From assembly GCF_009858335.1 (NCBI RefSeq), contig NZ_VMSE01000001.1, positions 434,001 to 498,000 of the forward strand: a stretch of DNA of 64,000 nt, read 5' to 3'. Numbering within the stretch: the first letter of the stretch is position 1; every line of letters starts with the position of its first letter. The translations under genes and the position numbers were made by a program. Under the pieces are notes generated by a model that was not told where the DNA came from, ran no database searches, and worked only from the letters and a program-made list of their open reading frames with translations. This DNA comes from Methylovorus glucosotrophus. Its GTDB lineage: Bacteria > Pseudomonadota > Gammaproteobacteria > Burkholderiales > Methylophilaceae. Positions 11,161 to 20,011 of this stretch are shown piece by piece.

Positions 11161-11820
11161 CTACATTTCAAGTTCCGGATTTAACCGGGACAAAGCGATC
11201 AACGCTTTCAGGCCATCCAGGTTGACACGAGTAGATGCTTGTCCGTTTGCCGGGCTGCGGGTGGGGGTGCGAAGGTCGTCTATTTCAAATACGCTGAGCC
11301 GGATCAGGCCATGCGGCCCTTCCAGTGTAAATACCGGGACCTTCTTGCGGTCCCCGCCTTTACGGTCACTGCTGCGCCTTTCGCTGACGCGGTAGGATTT
11401 TTCGTTGGTTTCATACGGGATCTGCTGATTCAGCAGGAACATCTCGACATCCTTGAGGCTGTCGGCGAAGAGATGGATATGGGTTTCCGCAAATTTGCCG
11501 GCGGTGCCGTCCAGTACCGGGCCGGTCAAGTGCGGATTGAAGCGCTCCAGCAGCCGCATCACAATCACGGCGTCGGCCCTTAGCTGGCGCAGGTTTTCCG
11601 GCTGATCTTCGCTGTTGTAGATCTCGTGATAGAGCCGGATTTCTTCCTCGATCTCGCTATTGGTCGGCAGGCAATTGATGTCAGTGGCCCCCAGCTGCTT
11701 GCCCGCCTTGCGCTTGGCATGGCTGAAGTCGGTGATGCCCTCTTCGGCCATCATGCGGGCCGCCTGCTGTGCAATCAGCTGTCTCAGATGCTGCTGTCGG
11801 CCTGAACTGTCTTTTGCCAT
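11161..11820 (-). CDS. Conserved hypothetical protein (219 aa)
   Basis: I recognise this as a conserved betaproteobacterial protein but not its function. It is sometimes labelled as a nucleotidyltransferase or even UDP-N-acetylmuramate-alanine ligase; nothing of the Mur ligase P-loop is present, so the latter label would be wrong. The N-terminal 60 residues are helical and charged (RQLIAQQAARMMAEEGI), and the centre has GPVLDGTAGKFAETHIHLFAD and VEMFLLNQQIPYE. A lysine/arginine-rich stretch (RRSSDRKGGDRKK) follows at about 148-160. No signal peptide or membrane segment is seen, so it is probably cytoplasmic. It ends convergently with hemB and lies downstream of mrcA, about 107 bases after it. 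Confidence 0.75.
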   Translation of the reverse strand: MAKDSSGRQQHLRQLIAQQAARMMAEEGITDFSHAKRKAGKQLGATDINCLPTNSEIEEEIRLYHEIYNSEDQPENLRQLRADAVIVMRLLERFNPHLTGPVLDGTAGKFAETHIHLFADSLKDVEMFLLNQQIPYETNEKSYRVSERRSSDRKGGDRKKVPVFTLEGPHGLIRLSVFEIDDLRTPTRSPANGQASTRVNLDGLKALIALSRLNPELEM

Positions 11821-11927
11821 GATGCCTGCTCTACCTCGCCCGTGAGGGCATTGCTAACGCTTTATAAAATCTCTGTAAACCGCTCGCCAGAACAACGAAT
11901 CTTCCCTAACCCCAGACTTTCGTCACG

Positions 11928-14291
11928 CTAGAACAACTGATCAGCCCGGGTGGGGTCCGTCGCCGTGGATTCTGGCGGTTTGCTGGTCGGGAAGCCTGGA
12001 ATCGGACTGAAGGTATTGTCTTCCGCTTCTGGTGGCATGAATTCCTGATAGAAGTATTCATATATGCCGCTTTCATCATCGCTCACCCGCATGCCGGTGT
12101 GGGGGTTGATCTTCACCGATGTGATGCCCTGAGGCACAGAGTACGGCTCATCCGGCATATTGCGCAAGGCGCTGGTCATGTAGTCTATCCAGATCGGCAA
12201 TGCGGCACGACCGCCGGTTTCATTGCTGCCGAGCGAGCGTGGCTGGTCATAACCGATCCAGGTGATGGCGACTTGTTTCGGATTAAAGCCTGCAAACCAG
12301 GCATCGACCTGGCTATTGGTGGTGCCGGTCTTGCCCGCAAGGTCATAACGGCCAATCTGGCGGGCCTTGGCGGCGGTGCCGATGCGTGCCACGTCCTGCA
12401 TCATGGAGGTCATGAGGAAGGCGTTGCGGCCATCAATTACCCGCACGGCATTTTTGCCAACTTCATCAAACTTGGTTTCTTCGATTACCTTGCCGCGTGG
12501 GTCCACAATCTTGCTGATGATGTAAGGGCGTACGCGGTAGCCGCCATTGGCAAACACGGCATACGCACCTGCCATCTGCCAGGGCGTCACTGAGCCGGAA
12601 CCTAGCGCCATGGCCAGATAGGGAGGGTGATCCTTGGGCGAGAAGCCAAAGCGGGTAATGTAATCCTGCGCGTAACGCACGCCTATGCTTTGCAAAATGC
12701 GGATGGAGACCATGTTCTTGGACTTGGTCAGCGCGGTACGCATGCGCATCGGGCCTTCGTAGGTGTTGTCGAAGTTTTTGGGTTCCCATGCCGAGCCACT
12801 ACCGGTTTCGGCCGCCGAGAGCGTGAGCGGTTCATCCTCAATCATGCTGGCTGGGGTGTAGCCTTTTTCCAGCGCGGCTGAATAGATGAATGGCTTGAAG
12901 CTGGAACCCGGCTGGCGCCAGGCCTGTGTCACGTGATTGAACTTGTTGCGGTTGAAGTCAAAACCGCCGACCAGCGCACGTACCGCCCCGTTGGAAGGGT
13001 CCAGCGCAATAAAGCCCGACTGCACTTGGGGCAGTTGCGTAATCTGCCAGCCATCCGTGGTCTTGACGATGCGAACAATGGCCCCCGGTTGCAGCTTGCG
13101 CTTGGTCGGGTCTTTTTCATTCAAGGTTTTTTGCACCAGTGACAGGCCGTTGCCGGTGATCTGGATATCTTCGCCGCTCTGCGAATGCACGGTCACCAGT
13201 TTGGGGCTCAGGTTGATGACCATGGCGGGGATCAGGCCATTCGATACTTCTATCTCATCCAGGGCCTTGTCCACCCAGTTGGCTTCCTCTTCGGTGCCGT
13301 GTGCCGGAGGATGAATCACTTTTTCCGGGCCGCGATAGCCATGGCGGCTATCGTAATCCAGTATGCCTTGCAGCACGGCCTTGTTCGCGGCCTCCTGGTT
13401 GGATTTGCGGATGGTGGTGTAGACCTTGAGGCCGCTGGTGTAGATGTCATCCTTGTAGCGCTGATACATCATTTGCCGGGCGATTTCGGCCACATAATCG
13501 GCAGACAGGTCGCGCACTTGCTTGGTCTGACGGAATTTTTGCGGCTCTTTTAAAGCATTGTTGTAAGTAATTTCATCGATGTAGCGCAATTCCTGCATGC
13601 GCCGCAAAACGTAGTGCTGGCGCGCTGTGGCGCGTTTTGGATTGGCAAAAGGGTTGTAGCGGGAAGGTGCTTTTGGCAATCCGGCCAGCATGGCGGCTTC
13701 CGCCACACTCAATTTATTTAAAGGCTTGCCGTAATAGACTTGTGAAGCTGCGGCAAAACCATACGAACGCTGCCCCAGGTAGATCTGGTTGATATAAAGC
13801 TCAAGGATCTGATCCTTGGTCAGGTTGTGTTCAATCTTGATGGCCAGCAGGGCTTCACTGAGTTTGCGCGAAGCGGTTTTTTCGCTGGAGAGAAAGAAGT
13901 TGCGGGCGACCTGCATGGTAATGGTGCTGGCGCCTTCCTTGAAGCTGCCGGAGGTGACGTTGGCAATGGCGGCGCGCAGGATGCCCATGGTGTCTACCCC
14001 GCCGTGCTTGTAAAAGCGTTCATCTTCAGCGGCAAGAATGGCGTGTTTGAGTGAAGCGGGTACATCCTCGATTTTGATGAAGGCGCGGCGCTCTTCACCA
14101 AATTCACCGATGAGGTAATTGTCCTCGGAATATACCCGTAATGGCACCTTGGGTTTGTAGTCCGTCAGTGCATCAAGCGAGGGTAGTTCCGGGTAGATAA
14201 GGGTGGCCGCGAGGCCGATGAGCGCAGTGAAAACCAATCCGAGTACCAGGGCAATCAGAATCAGAAACTGCCACCATTTTTTGGGAAGCAT
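11928..14291 (-). CDS. mrcA: Penicillin-binding protein 1A, bifunctional transglycosylase/transpeptidase
   Basis: PBP1A polymerises lipid II into glycan strands and cross-links them in the periplasm while anchored in the inner membrane. The 787 residues begin with a membrane anchor (about 8-30). The GT51 domain has the catalytic glutamate region EDERFYKHGGVD and the STITMQVARNFFLS segment. An inserted OB-like region sits at about 310-415. The transpeptidase domain has SxxK in GSSFKPF, SxN in SKN and the KTG triad in AGKTGTTNSQ. The proline-rich C-terminus is typical. It is divergent from pilM, the ponA/pilMNOPQ arrangement widely conserved in beta- and gammaproteobacteria, with a 160-base shared regulatory region. 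Confidence 0.96.
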   Translation of the reverse strand: MLPKKWWQFLILIALVLGLVFTALIGLAATLIYPELPSLDALTDYKPKVPLRVYSEDNYLIGEFGEERRAFIKIEDVPASLKHAILAAEDERFYKHGGVDTMGILRAAIANVTSGSFKEGASTITMQVARNFFLSSEKTASRKLSEALLAIKIEHNLTKDQILELYINQIYLGQRSYGFAAASQVYYGKPLNKLSVAEAAMLAGLPKAPSRYNPFANPKRATARQHYVLRRMQELRYIDEITYNNALKEPQKFRQTKQVRDLSADYVAEIARQMMYQRYKDDIYTSGLKVYTTIRKSNQEAANKAVLQGILDYDSRHGYRGPEKVIHPPAHGTEEEANWVDKALDEIEVSNGLIPAMVINLSPKLVTVHSQSGEDIQITGNGLSLVQKTLNEKDPTKRKLQPGAIVRIVKTTDGWQITQLPQVQSGFIALDPSNGAVRALVGGFDFNRNKFNHVTQAWRQPGSSFKPFIYSAALEKGYTPASMIEDEPLTLSAAETGSGSAWEPKNFDNTYEGPMRMRTALTKSKNMVSIRILQSIGVRYAQDYITRFGFSPKDHPPYLAMALGSGSVTPWQMAGAYAVFANGGYRVRPYIISKIVDPRGKVIEETKFDEVGKNAVRVIDGRNAFLMTSMMQDVARIGTAAKARQIGRYDLAGKTGTTNSQVDAWFAGFNPKQVAITWIGYDQPRSLGSNETGGRAALPIWIDYMTSALRNMPDEPYSVPQGITSVKINPHTGMRVSDDESGIYEYFYQEFMPPEAEDNTFSPIPGFPTSKPPESTATDPTRADQLF

Positions 14292-14451
14292 GGAGAGATT
14301 TAATCAGTAAACGATGTGGGGACATTATATGAGTCTGATCGGCCAAATGGAAAAATATAATTCGCTTTACACTATTTAAACTTGTTGCTAGCATTTAATG
14401 TAAATTATTAGTGTTGCGCGTAACTACTCAATATAGAAAGGGAATTTCATT

Positions 14452-15525
14452 TTGAAATTCGACTTTTTCAAAGAAAAGACGCAGCCGTTGGTGGGGGTGG
14501 ACATAAGCGCTAGCTCCGTCAAAATGGTCGAGCTGTCGACGGGAAGCAAGGGTGGTTACCACCTGGAGGGGTACGCTATCGCCTCGCTGGCCAAAGATGC
14601 TGTCGTCGATGGCAACATTGCCGGTCTTGAGCAGGTGGCAGATGCCGTCAAGCGCGCCTGGAAGCTGCTCGGTTCCCGCGAAAAACGCACAGCACTGGCA
14701 TTGCCAGCTGCGGCTGTCATCAGTAAAAAAGTCATCATGCCTGGCGGCTTGCGCGAAGAAGAGATGGAGCTGCAAGTCGAGGGCGAAGCCAATCAATACA
14801 TCCCGTTCTCGCTGGATGAAGTCAATATCGATTTTCAAGTGCTGGGCCCCGCTCCCAGCAGTGCCGAAGAAGTTGAAGTCCTGATTGCCGCTTCCCGCAA
14901 GGAAAAAATCGAAGATCGCGTTGCCGCGGTGGAAGGCGCTGGACTCAAGGCGCTGGTGGTGGATGTGGAAACCTACGCTACCGAGGCAGCCTATACGCTG
15001 ATCGCCAATCAATTGCCCAATCAGGGGCGTGAGCAGACTGTGATGATTGTGGATATTGGCGCGGTGATGACCCACATCAATGTGCTGCACAACAATCAAT
15101 CGGTTTACATCCGCGAACAGACGTTCGGTGGCGGCCAGCTTACCCAGGAAATCCAGCGTCGCTTTGGCCTGACGCCAGAAGAGGCCGAAATCTCCAAACG
15201 CAAGGGTGGCCTGCCAGAAAGCTACGAGGCCGAAGTCATGCAGCCCTTCATGCAGACCCTGGCGCTTGAAGTGGCGCGCGCCCTGCAATTCTTCACGAGT
15301 TCAACCCAGTACAACCGCGTCGACCATATCGTTCTGGCGGGCGGGTGTGCGGCGATTCCCGGCATTGATGCCCTGGTGCAGGAGCGCACCCAGGTAAATG
15401 CGATGATCGCCAACCCGTTTGCGGGCATGACGATCAACCCCAAGATCAAGCTGCAGCAATTAATGGCCGATGCGCCATCCATGCTGATTGCTTGTGGGCT
15501 GGCGATGCGCGGGGTGCATGCATGA
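14452..15525 (+). CDS. pilM: Type IV pilus assembly protein PilM
   Basis: PilM is an actin-like cytoplasmic ATP-binding protein that docks on the N-terminus of PilN and links the pilus alignment subcomplex to the motor. The 357 residues start at a TTG codon (14452) with AAAGGGA upstream. The frame has no good ATG and the beginning (LKFDFFKEKTQPLVGVDISASSVK) is the usual PilM N-terminus. The actin-fold phosphate loops are visible in GVDISASSVK and VDIGAVMTHI, and the late nucleotide-binding loop in VLAGGCAAIPGID. Its TGA overlaps the pilN ATG (ATGA at 15522-15525). First gene of pilMNOPQ. Confidence 0.96.
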   Translation: MKFDFFKEKTQPLVGVDISASSVKMVELSTGSKGGYHLEGYAIASLAKDAVVDGNIAGLEQVADAVKRAWKLLGSREKRTALALPAAAVISKKVIMPGGLREEEMELQVEGEANQYIPFSLDEVNIDFQVLGPAPSSAEEVEVLIAASRKEKIEDRVAAVEGAGLKALVVDVETYATEAAYTLIANQLPNQGREQTVMIVDIGAVMTHINVLHNNQSVYIREQTFGGGQLTQEIQRRFGLTPEEAEISKRKGGLPESYEAEVMQPFMQTLALEVARALQFFTSSTQYNRVDHIVLAGGCAAIPGIDALVQERTQVNAMIANPFAGMTINPKIKLQQLMADAPSMLIACGLAMRGVHA

Positions 15526-16103
15526 TCAGAATCAACCTGCTGCCACACCGGCAGATCAAACGCGCCGAGCGTCAGCGTGAATTCAACCTCATGCTGGTGG
15601 GTACGTTGATTCTGGGCGTCGTCATTGTGTTTATGGTGCAGACCTTTATCGGTGCCAATATTGACTCCCAGGTTAATCGCAATACCCGGCTTGAGCAGGC
15701 GAACACGCAGCTTGACCAGCAGATTGCCGAAATCAAGGAGCTGAAGAACGAGATCGGTGCGGTGCTTGAGCGCAAGCAGGTGGTGGAAAACCTGCAAACC
15801 AACCGTAGCCAGACAGTGATGGTGCTGGATGAATTGTCACGTGAGCTGCCAGAGGGCATGTTCCTCAAGTCGATCAAGCAGCAAGGCAGCGTCATTACCA
15901 TTGAAGGCATCGCGGATACCAATGCGCGTGTGGCTGCCCTGGTGCGTAACCTTTCCAGCTCGCCTGCCATGGAGTCGCCCAGCCTGGTCGAAATCAAATC
16001 CGCTACCGTCAATGGCATGAAGCAGAACGACTTCATCATGAACGTCAATATCAAGATCCGGCAGCCTGACAGCGCTGATGAGCCCAAGGGCAAAATCTCA
16101 TGA
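15522..16103 (+). CDS. pilN: Type IV pilus assembly protein PilN
   Basis: PilN is a bitopic inner membrane protein. Its cytoplasmic N-terminal peptide (IRINLLPHR, residues 2-10) carries the conserved INLLPHR box that binds PilM. One transmembrane segment lies at about 26-46 and is followed by a coiled-coil stretch (about 50-95) and a periplasmic ferredoxin-like domain. The start is set by the INLLPHR box and the ATGA overlap with pilM. 193 residues. It pairs with PilO, which starts within its stop codon. Confidence 0.95.
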   Translation: MIRINLLPHRQIKRAERQREFNLMLVGTLILGVVIVFMVQTFIGANIDSQVNRNTRLEQANTQLDQQIAEIKELKNEIGAVLERKQVVENLQTNRSQTVMVLDELSRELPEGMFLKSIKQQGSVITIEGIADTNARVAALVRNLSSSPAMESPSLVEIKSATVNGMKQNDFIMNVNIKIRQPDSADEPKGKIS

Positions 16104-16732
16104 ATTTACAGGATTTCAACCAGATTGATCTGAAGACCGCTGGCAACCTGCCTTTGCCGGTGAAAGCGGTATTGCTGGGCGTGATGTTGCTGCTGATTGT
16201 GGCGGCTGGCTACTGGTTTGTCTGGAGCCCGTCGCTGGAAGAACTGGATCAGGCCAAAGCGAAAGAAGGGCAATTGCGCGAAGTGTTTGTCACCAAAAAG
16301 CGCCAGGCCATCAATCTGGAGGCGTACAAAAAGCAGATGGTGGAAATCGAGCGAACATTTGGCGCACTGCTGAAGCAGTTGCCGGATAAATCGCAGATGG
16401 ATGGCTTGCTCACCGATATCAACCAGGTGGGCCTGGAGCGTGGCCTGGAGTTTGAGCTGTTCAAACCCGGTCAGGAAGTGGTGGCGGATTTTTATGCCGA
16501 GATGCCCATTTCCATCAAGGTGATAGGCAATTACCACGATCTTGGCCTGTTTGCGGCGGATGTATCTCGCCTTTCCCGCATCGTGACTTTGAACGACATT
16601 GCGATCAGCAGCGCCAACAAGGATAGCAAGGATTCGAAGCTGGTCATGGAAGCCGTCGCCAAGACCTACCGCTATCTGGATGCCAATGAAGTGGCCGCCA
16701 AAAAAGCCGCTGACAAAGCGATCAAGAAATAA
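16100..16732 (+). CDS. pilO: Type IV pilus assembly protein PilO
   Basis: PilO has the same plan as PilN: a short cytoplasmic N-terminus, one transmembrane helix (about 23-43, VKAVLLGVMLLLIVAAGYWF), a coiled coil (about 50-95) and a periplasmic domain. It heterodimerises with PilN and contacts PilP. 210 residues, ending in a lysine-rich tail. The start overlaps the pilN stop by 4 bases (ATGA at 16100-16103), which fixes the reading start. Confidence 0.95.
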   Translation: MNLQDFNQIDLKTAGNLPLPVKAVLLGVMLLLIVAAGYWFVWSPSLEELDQAKAKEGQLREVFVTKKRQAINLEAYKKQMVEIERTFGALLKQLPDKSQMDGLLTDINQVGLERGLEFELFKPGQEVVADFYAEMPISIKVIGNYHDLGLFAADVSRLSRIVTLNDIAISSANKDSKDSKLVMEAVAKTYRYLDANEVAAKKAADKAIKK

Positions 16733-16746
16733 GGATGCGGCCAATC

Positions 16747-17280
16747 ATGATGAATAATTCCCCAACCTCCACCCTGGCATCGCTGCGCGTGTTTTGCGCC
16801 ATGTGTCTGGCATTGGTGCTCAGTGCCTGCAGCGGTGATCAGGGCGATGACCTTGACCAGTTCATGCAGAACGCGGCCAAGGACATGAAAGTCAAGATCG
16901 AACCTATCCCCGAAGTGAAGCCTTACAGCCCGTTTGAATACAACGCGGATGGCACCTTGCATGATCCATTCAAGGCACGCAAGGCCCAGTCCGGAAGAGG
17001 TTTGCAGCCCAATCTCAGTCGTGCACGTGAGCCGCTTGAGGGTTATCCGCTGGAAAGCCTCAAGTATGTGGGTTCGCTCAGCAAAGCCAATTTGAAGTAT
17101 GCCTTGATAAAAACGCCAGATGAAAATATCCAGCAAGTAAAAATAGGCAATTACGTGGGTCAAAATTTCGGGATCGTGACCGATATAAATGATGACGCAG
17201 TGGTATTAAAAGAAATCGTACAGGACGAGCTCAGCGGCGACTGGACGGAAAGAACTTCAAGTATGGGATTGCAGGAATAG
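16747..17280 (+). CDS. pilP: Type IV pilus inner-membrane lipoprotein PilP
   Basis: PilP is a lipoprotein that bridges the PilN/PilO complex to the PilQ secretin. The signal sequence ends in a lipobox LSAC, followed by acidic residues. The conserved C-terminal region includes LESLKYVGSL, YALIKTPDE and VKIGNYVGQNFG. The start is uncertain: ATG 16735 touches the AAGG ribosome site, so ATG 16747 (or 16750) with normal spacing is preferred, giving 177 residues. pilQ follows after 9 bases. Confidence 0.92.
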   Translation: MMNNSPTSTLASLRVFCAMCLALVLSACSGDQGDDLDQFMQNAAKDMKVKIEPIPEVKPYSPFEYNADGTLHDPFKARKAQSGRGLQPNLSRAREPLEGYPLESLKYVGSLSKANLKYALIKTPDENIQQVKIGNYVGQNFGIVTDINDDAVVLKEIVQDELSGDWTERTSSMGLQE

Positions 17281-17289
17281 GGTGGTGAA

Positions 17290-19434
17290 ATGACATACAG
17301 CAAATTTTTTAGCGGCCTGGCGGGCATCTTCGTGATGTTGACGCTAGTTTCACCGGCAGCGGCTGCGGATGAGCAGAACGCATTCCTCAACAAAATTGAA
17401 AAGGTCGAGTTTTCAGCCATGCCCGGTGGGCGTGTCGCCGTACGTATTCAGACTACGCAGCCGCTTTCGAATGTGCCTGCCGGTTTTACCCTGACCAATC
17501 CCTCCCGTATCGCGCTGGATTTCCCCGGTGTGGGCAATGGCCTGCAGCGCAACAGCTTGCCTGCCGAGCAGGGTGTGCTGAAAAGTGTGAGCCTGGCACA
17601 GGCAAAAGACAGAACCCGGATGGTGCTGAATCTCAGCAAGTCTGTGGGCTATAGCACCAGTACCGATGGCAATGCCACGATTATTCTGTTGCAAACCACC
17701 GAAGTTGCTGCCAACCAGACCACGGTGACCCGCTTTGCCGAGCCCAAGGCGGGCGACAAATCGCATAGTGTGACCAATGTGGATTTCATGCGCGGCAAGA
17801 ATGGCGAAGGCCGCGTGATGGTGGATTTGTCTGATCCTGCCGCCGGGATTGATATCCGCCAGCAAGGCAAAACCATCGTGGTGGATTTTGTGAATACCGA
17901 TATTGCCGCTTCCTTGCAACGTCGGCTTAACGTCATCAACTTCAATACGCCTGTGCTGTATGTCGATGCCATGCAGCAGGGCAAGAATACCCGCCTGGTG
18001 ATTGAGCCCAAAGGCAACTGGGAGCAGTCTGCCTATCAGGCTGACAGGAAATTCATTATTGATGTACGTCCGGTGGTGGAAGATCCCAACAAGCTGGTAC
18101 AAGGCAGCAAGCCTGGCTATGCCGGTGAAAAGCTTTCCCTGAACTTCCAGAATATTGACGTGCGCTCTGTGCTGCAGGTGATTGCCGACTTCACCGGCTT
18201 GAACATCATCACCAGCGATACGGTATCTGGCAATCTGACTTTGCGCTTGAAAGATGTGCCTTGGGATCAGGCGCTGGATATCATCATGTCCAGCAAGGGC
18301 CTTACCCAGCGTAAATCCGGCAATGTGATCATGGTGGCGCCGATGGAAGAAGTCGCCGCCAAGGAGAAGCTGAGTCTGGAAGCCAGCCAGCAGATTGAGG
18401 ATCTGGAGCCTGTGCGTACGGAAGTCTTCACCTTGAAGTACATGAAGGCCGAATCGCTGAAGAATATCCTCACCGATGAAAAGCAGAAGATATTGTCCAA
18501 GCGAGGCAGTGCCGTGCTGGACCCCAGAACCAATACCGTGTTTGTGCAGGATACCGCCAAGCATCTGGAAGAAATCCAGCAGATCATCAACAAGACCGAT
18601 ATTCCTGTGAAGCAGGTGATGATCGAATCGCGCCTGGTGATTGCGGATGAAAAGTTTGGCAAGAGCCTGGGGGCACGTTTTGGCATGACCCAGCAAAGTG
18701 CCGATGGCAGAAACGTGATTGGCGGCACCCTGGGTAACCGTATTACTGAAGTGTCCAGCGATGGCACCATCACTCAAGGTACACATAACGGAACCATCCA
18801 GACCGCGACCACAGGCAGCACGGCGACCAGTTCTGATGGCGAGCCCGATTTGATGTCGAACCTGCCGGTTTCCAATGCCTACGGTAATCTGGCGTTTACC
18901 CTGCTGCGCCTGCCAGCCGGTTTGCTGCTCAACCTTGAGTTGTCTGCACTGGAAACAGACAAGCGTGGCAAGGTGGTGTCCAGTCCGCGTGTGACCACGG
19001 CCAACCAGAAAAAAGCCCAGATCCAGCAAGGTACCAAGATTCCGTATTTGCGTGCCAGCAGCAGTGGTGCAACCAGCGTGCAGTTTGTGGATGCGACGCT
19101 GAGTCTGGAAGTGACCCCGCAAGTCACGCCGGATGACAAGATCATCATGGATCTCACCATCAAGAAAGACCGTGTCGGCCAGATTTTCTCCGGTGTGCCA
19201 TCGATTGAAACGCAGAGTGTAGATACCCAGGTCCTGGTATCCAACGGTGAAACCGCCGTCCTGGGTGGCATTTACGAGCAGACCGAGCGTAATGACGTGG
19301 ACAAGGTGCCCTTCTTTGGCGATATTCCTTTCCTGGGTAACGCGTTCAAGCGCCGAGTGAAGCAGAATGACAAAACCGAACTGCTGATTTTCATCACGCC
19401 CAAGATCATGGATGACAATCTGTCTATCCGCTAG
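17290..19434 (+). CDS. pilQ: Type IV pilus secretin PilQ
   Basis: PilQ forms the outer-membrane channel through which the pilus passes. The 714-residue precursor has a signal peptide ending near SPAAAADE. Two AMIN-type domains, which bind peptidoglycan, lie at about 38-130 and 155-255. A short N0/STN domain follows (LSLNFQNIDVRSVLQVIADFTG, about 282), then an N1/secretin_N domain (about 375-460), and the secretin barrel with the conserved LGGIYEQ, VPFFGDIPFLGNAF and LLIFITPKI near the end. A threonine/serine-rich loop at about 500-520 (TATTGSTATSSDG) is low complexity. It is the last pil gene; a strong hairpin follows, which also carries the aroK promoter. Confidence 0.96.
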   Translation: MTYSKFFSGLAGIFVMLTLVSPAAAADEQNAFLNKIEKVEFSAMPGGRVAVRIQTTQPLSNVPAGFTLTNPSRIALDFPGVGNGLQRNSLPAEQGVLKSVSLAQAKDRTRMVLNLSKSVGYSTSTDGNATIILLQTTEVAANQTTVTRFAEPKAGDKSHSVTNVDFMRGKNGEGRVMVDLSDPAAGIDIRQQGKTIVVDFVNTDIAASLQRRLNVINFNTPVLYVDAMQQGKNTRLVIEPKGNWEQSAYQADRKFIIDVRPVVEDPNKLVQGSKPGYAGEKLSLNFQNIDVRSVLQVIADFTGLNIITSDTVSGNLTLRLKDVPWDQALDIIMSSKGLTQRKSGNVIMVAPMEEVAAKEKLSLEASQQIEDLEPVRTEVFTLKYMKAESLKNILTDEKQKILSKRGSAVLDPRTNTVFVQDTAKHLEEIQQIINKTDIPVKQVMIESRLVIADEKFGKSLGARFGMTQQSADGRNVIGGTLGNRITEVSSDGTITQGTHNGTIQTATTGSTATSSDGEPDLMSNLPVSNAYGNLAFTLLRLPAGLLLNLELSALETDKRGKVVSSPRVTTANQKKAQIQQGTKIPYLRASSSGATSVQFVDATLSLEVTPQVTPDDKIIMDLTIKKDRVGQIFSGVPSIETQSVDTQVLVSNGETAVLGGIYEQTERNDVDKVPFFGDIPFLGNAFKRRVKQNDKTELLIFITPKIMDDNLSIR

Positions 19435-19441
19435 ACAATAT

Positions 19442-19470
19442 CTGACAGTCCGAACGTAATCCCTTAAAAT
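19442..19470 (+). promoter_or_regulatory. Sigma-70-type promoter for aroK, overlapping a terminator
   Basis: A -35 box CTGACA (19442-19447, 5 of 6 matches) is followed by a 17-base spacer and a -10 box TAAAAT (19465-19470, 5 of 6 matches). The predicted transcription start is near 19477, about 23 bases before the aroK ATG. The -10 lies inside the left arm of the downstream hairpin. Confidence 0.65.
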
Positions 19471-19499
19471 GCCTGTTATGAAAATAACAGGCATTTTTT
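19466..19499 (+). terminator. Perfect 14-bp terminator after pilQ, abutting the aroK start
   Basis: Arms 19466-19479 and 19484-19497 pair perfectly over 14 bp around a GAAA tetraloop and end in a T-run. This is a strong intrinsic terminator for the pil transcript, but the aroK ATG begins at 19500, directly after the T-run. Transcripts started at about 19477 would lack most of the left arm and could not form it. Confidence 0.8.
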
Positions 19500-20006
19500 A
19501 TGGCGGGGAACATCTTTTTTGTCGGGCTGATGGGTGCAGGCAAAACCACCGTGGGCCGTGTGCTGGCCAAGCATCTGCATAAAGCGTTCTACGATAGCGA
19601 CCACGAGATTGAGCGCCGCACTGGCGTCAGCATTCCCTACATTTTTGAAGTGGAAGGCGAGGCGGGATTTCGTCGCCGTGAAAGCGCCATGATAGATGAG
19701 CTGGTGCGCATGCCCGATGTGGTGGTTGCCACCGGCGGCGGCGCTGTACTGCTGGATGAAAATCGCAAGAACCTTAAGCAGCATGGCACCGTCATTTACC
19801 TGAGAGCGCATGTGAACGAGCTGTGGATCCGGACGCGCAACGATAAAAATCGCCCATTGCTGCAAACGGCAGACCCGCGCAAGCGACTGGAGCAATTATT
19901 CGAGCAGCGCGACCCTTTGTATCGCGAAGTGGCGCATCATGTGGTGGATACAGGCGGCCAGTCGGTTAACACCATTGTTCACCAGATTGAATCATTGATT
20001 GGTTAA
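19500..20006 (+). CDS. aroK: Shikimate kinase
   Basis: AroK phosphorylates shikimate with ATP. The 168 residues show the P-loop [11 protein letters not shown] (about 9-19), the shikimate-binding D of FYDSDHEIE, the GEAGFRRRE segment, the [14 protein letters not shown] motif and the lid region [11 protein letters not shown]. The start [14 protein letters not shown] is the normal family start. The ATG has no ordinary Shine-Dalgarno in unpaired sequence: the only candidate, AGG at 19489-19491, is part of the terminator's right arm and is free only in transcripts that start downstream of the left arm. aroB follows after 5 bases. Confidence 0.96.
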   Translation: MAGNIFFVGLMGAGKTTVGRVLAKHLHKAFYDSDHEIERRTGVSIPYIFEVEGEAGFRRRESAMIDELVRMPDVVVATGGGAVLLDENRKNLKQHGTVIYLRAHVNELWIRTRNDKNRPLLQTADPRKRLEQLFEQRDPLYREVAHHVVDTGGQSVNTIVHQIESLIG

Positions 20007-20011
20007 GGAAT

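Noticed and set aside
11161..11820. UDP-N-acetylmuramate-alanine ligase
   Set aside because: Half the expected length and no ATP-binding loop; the label used for similar proteins looks like a misannotation.
17413..19494. 693-codon open frame antisense to pilQ
   Set aside because: It mirrors the pilQ codon structure; pilQ has clear secretin motifs and the antisense frame shows no family signature.
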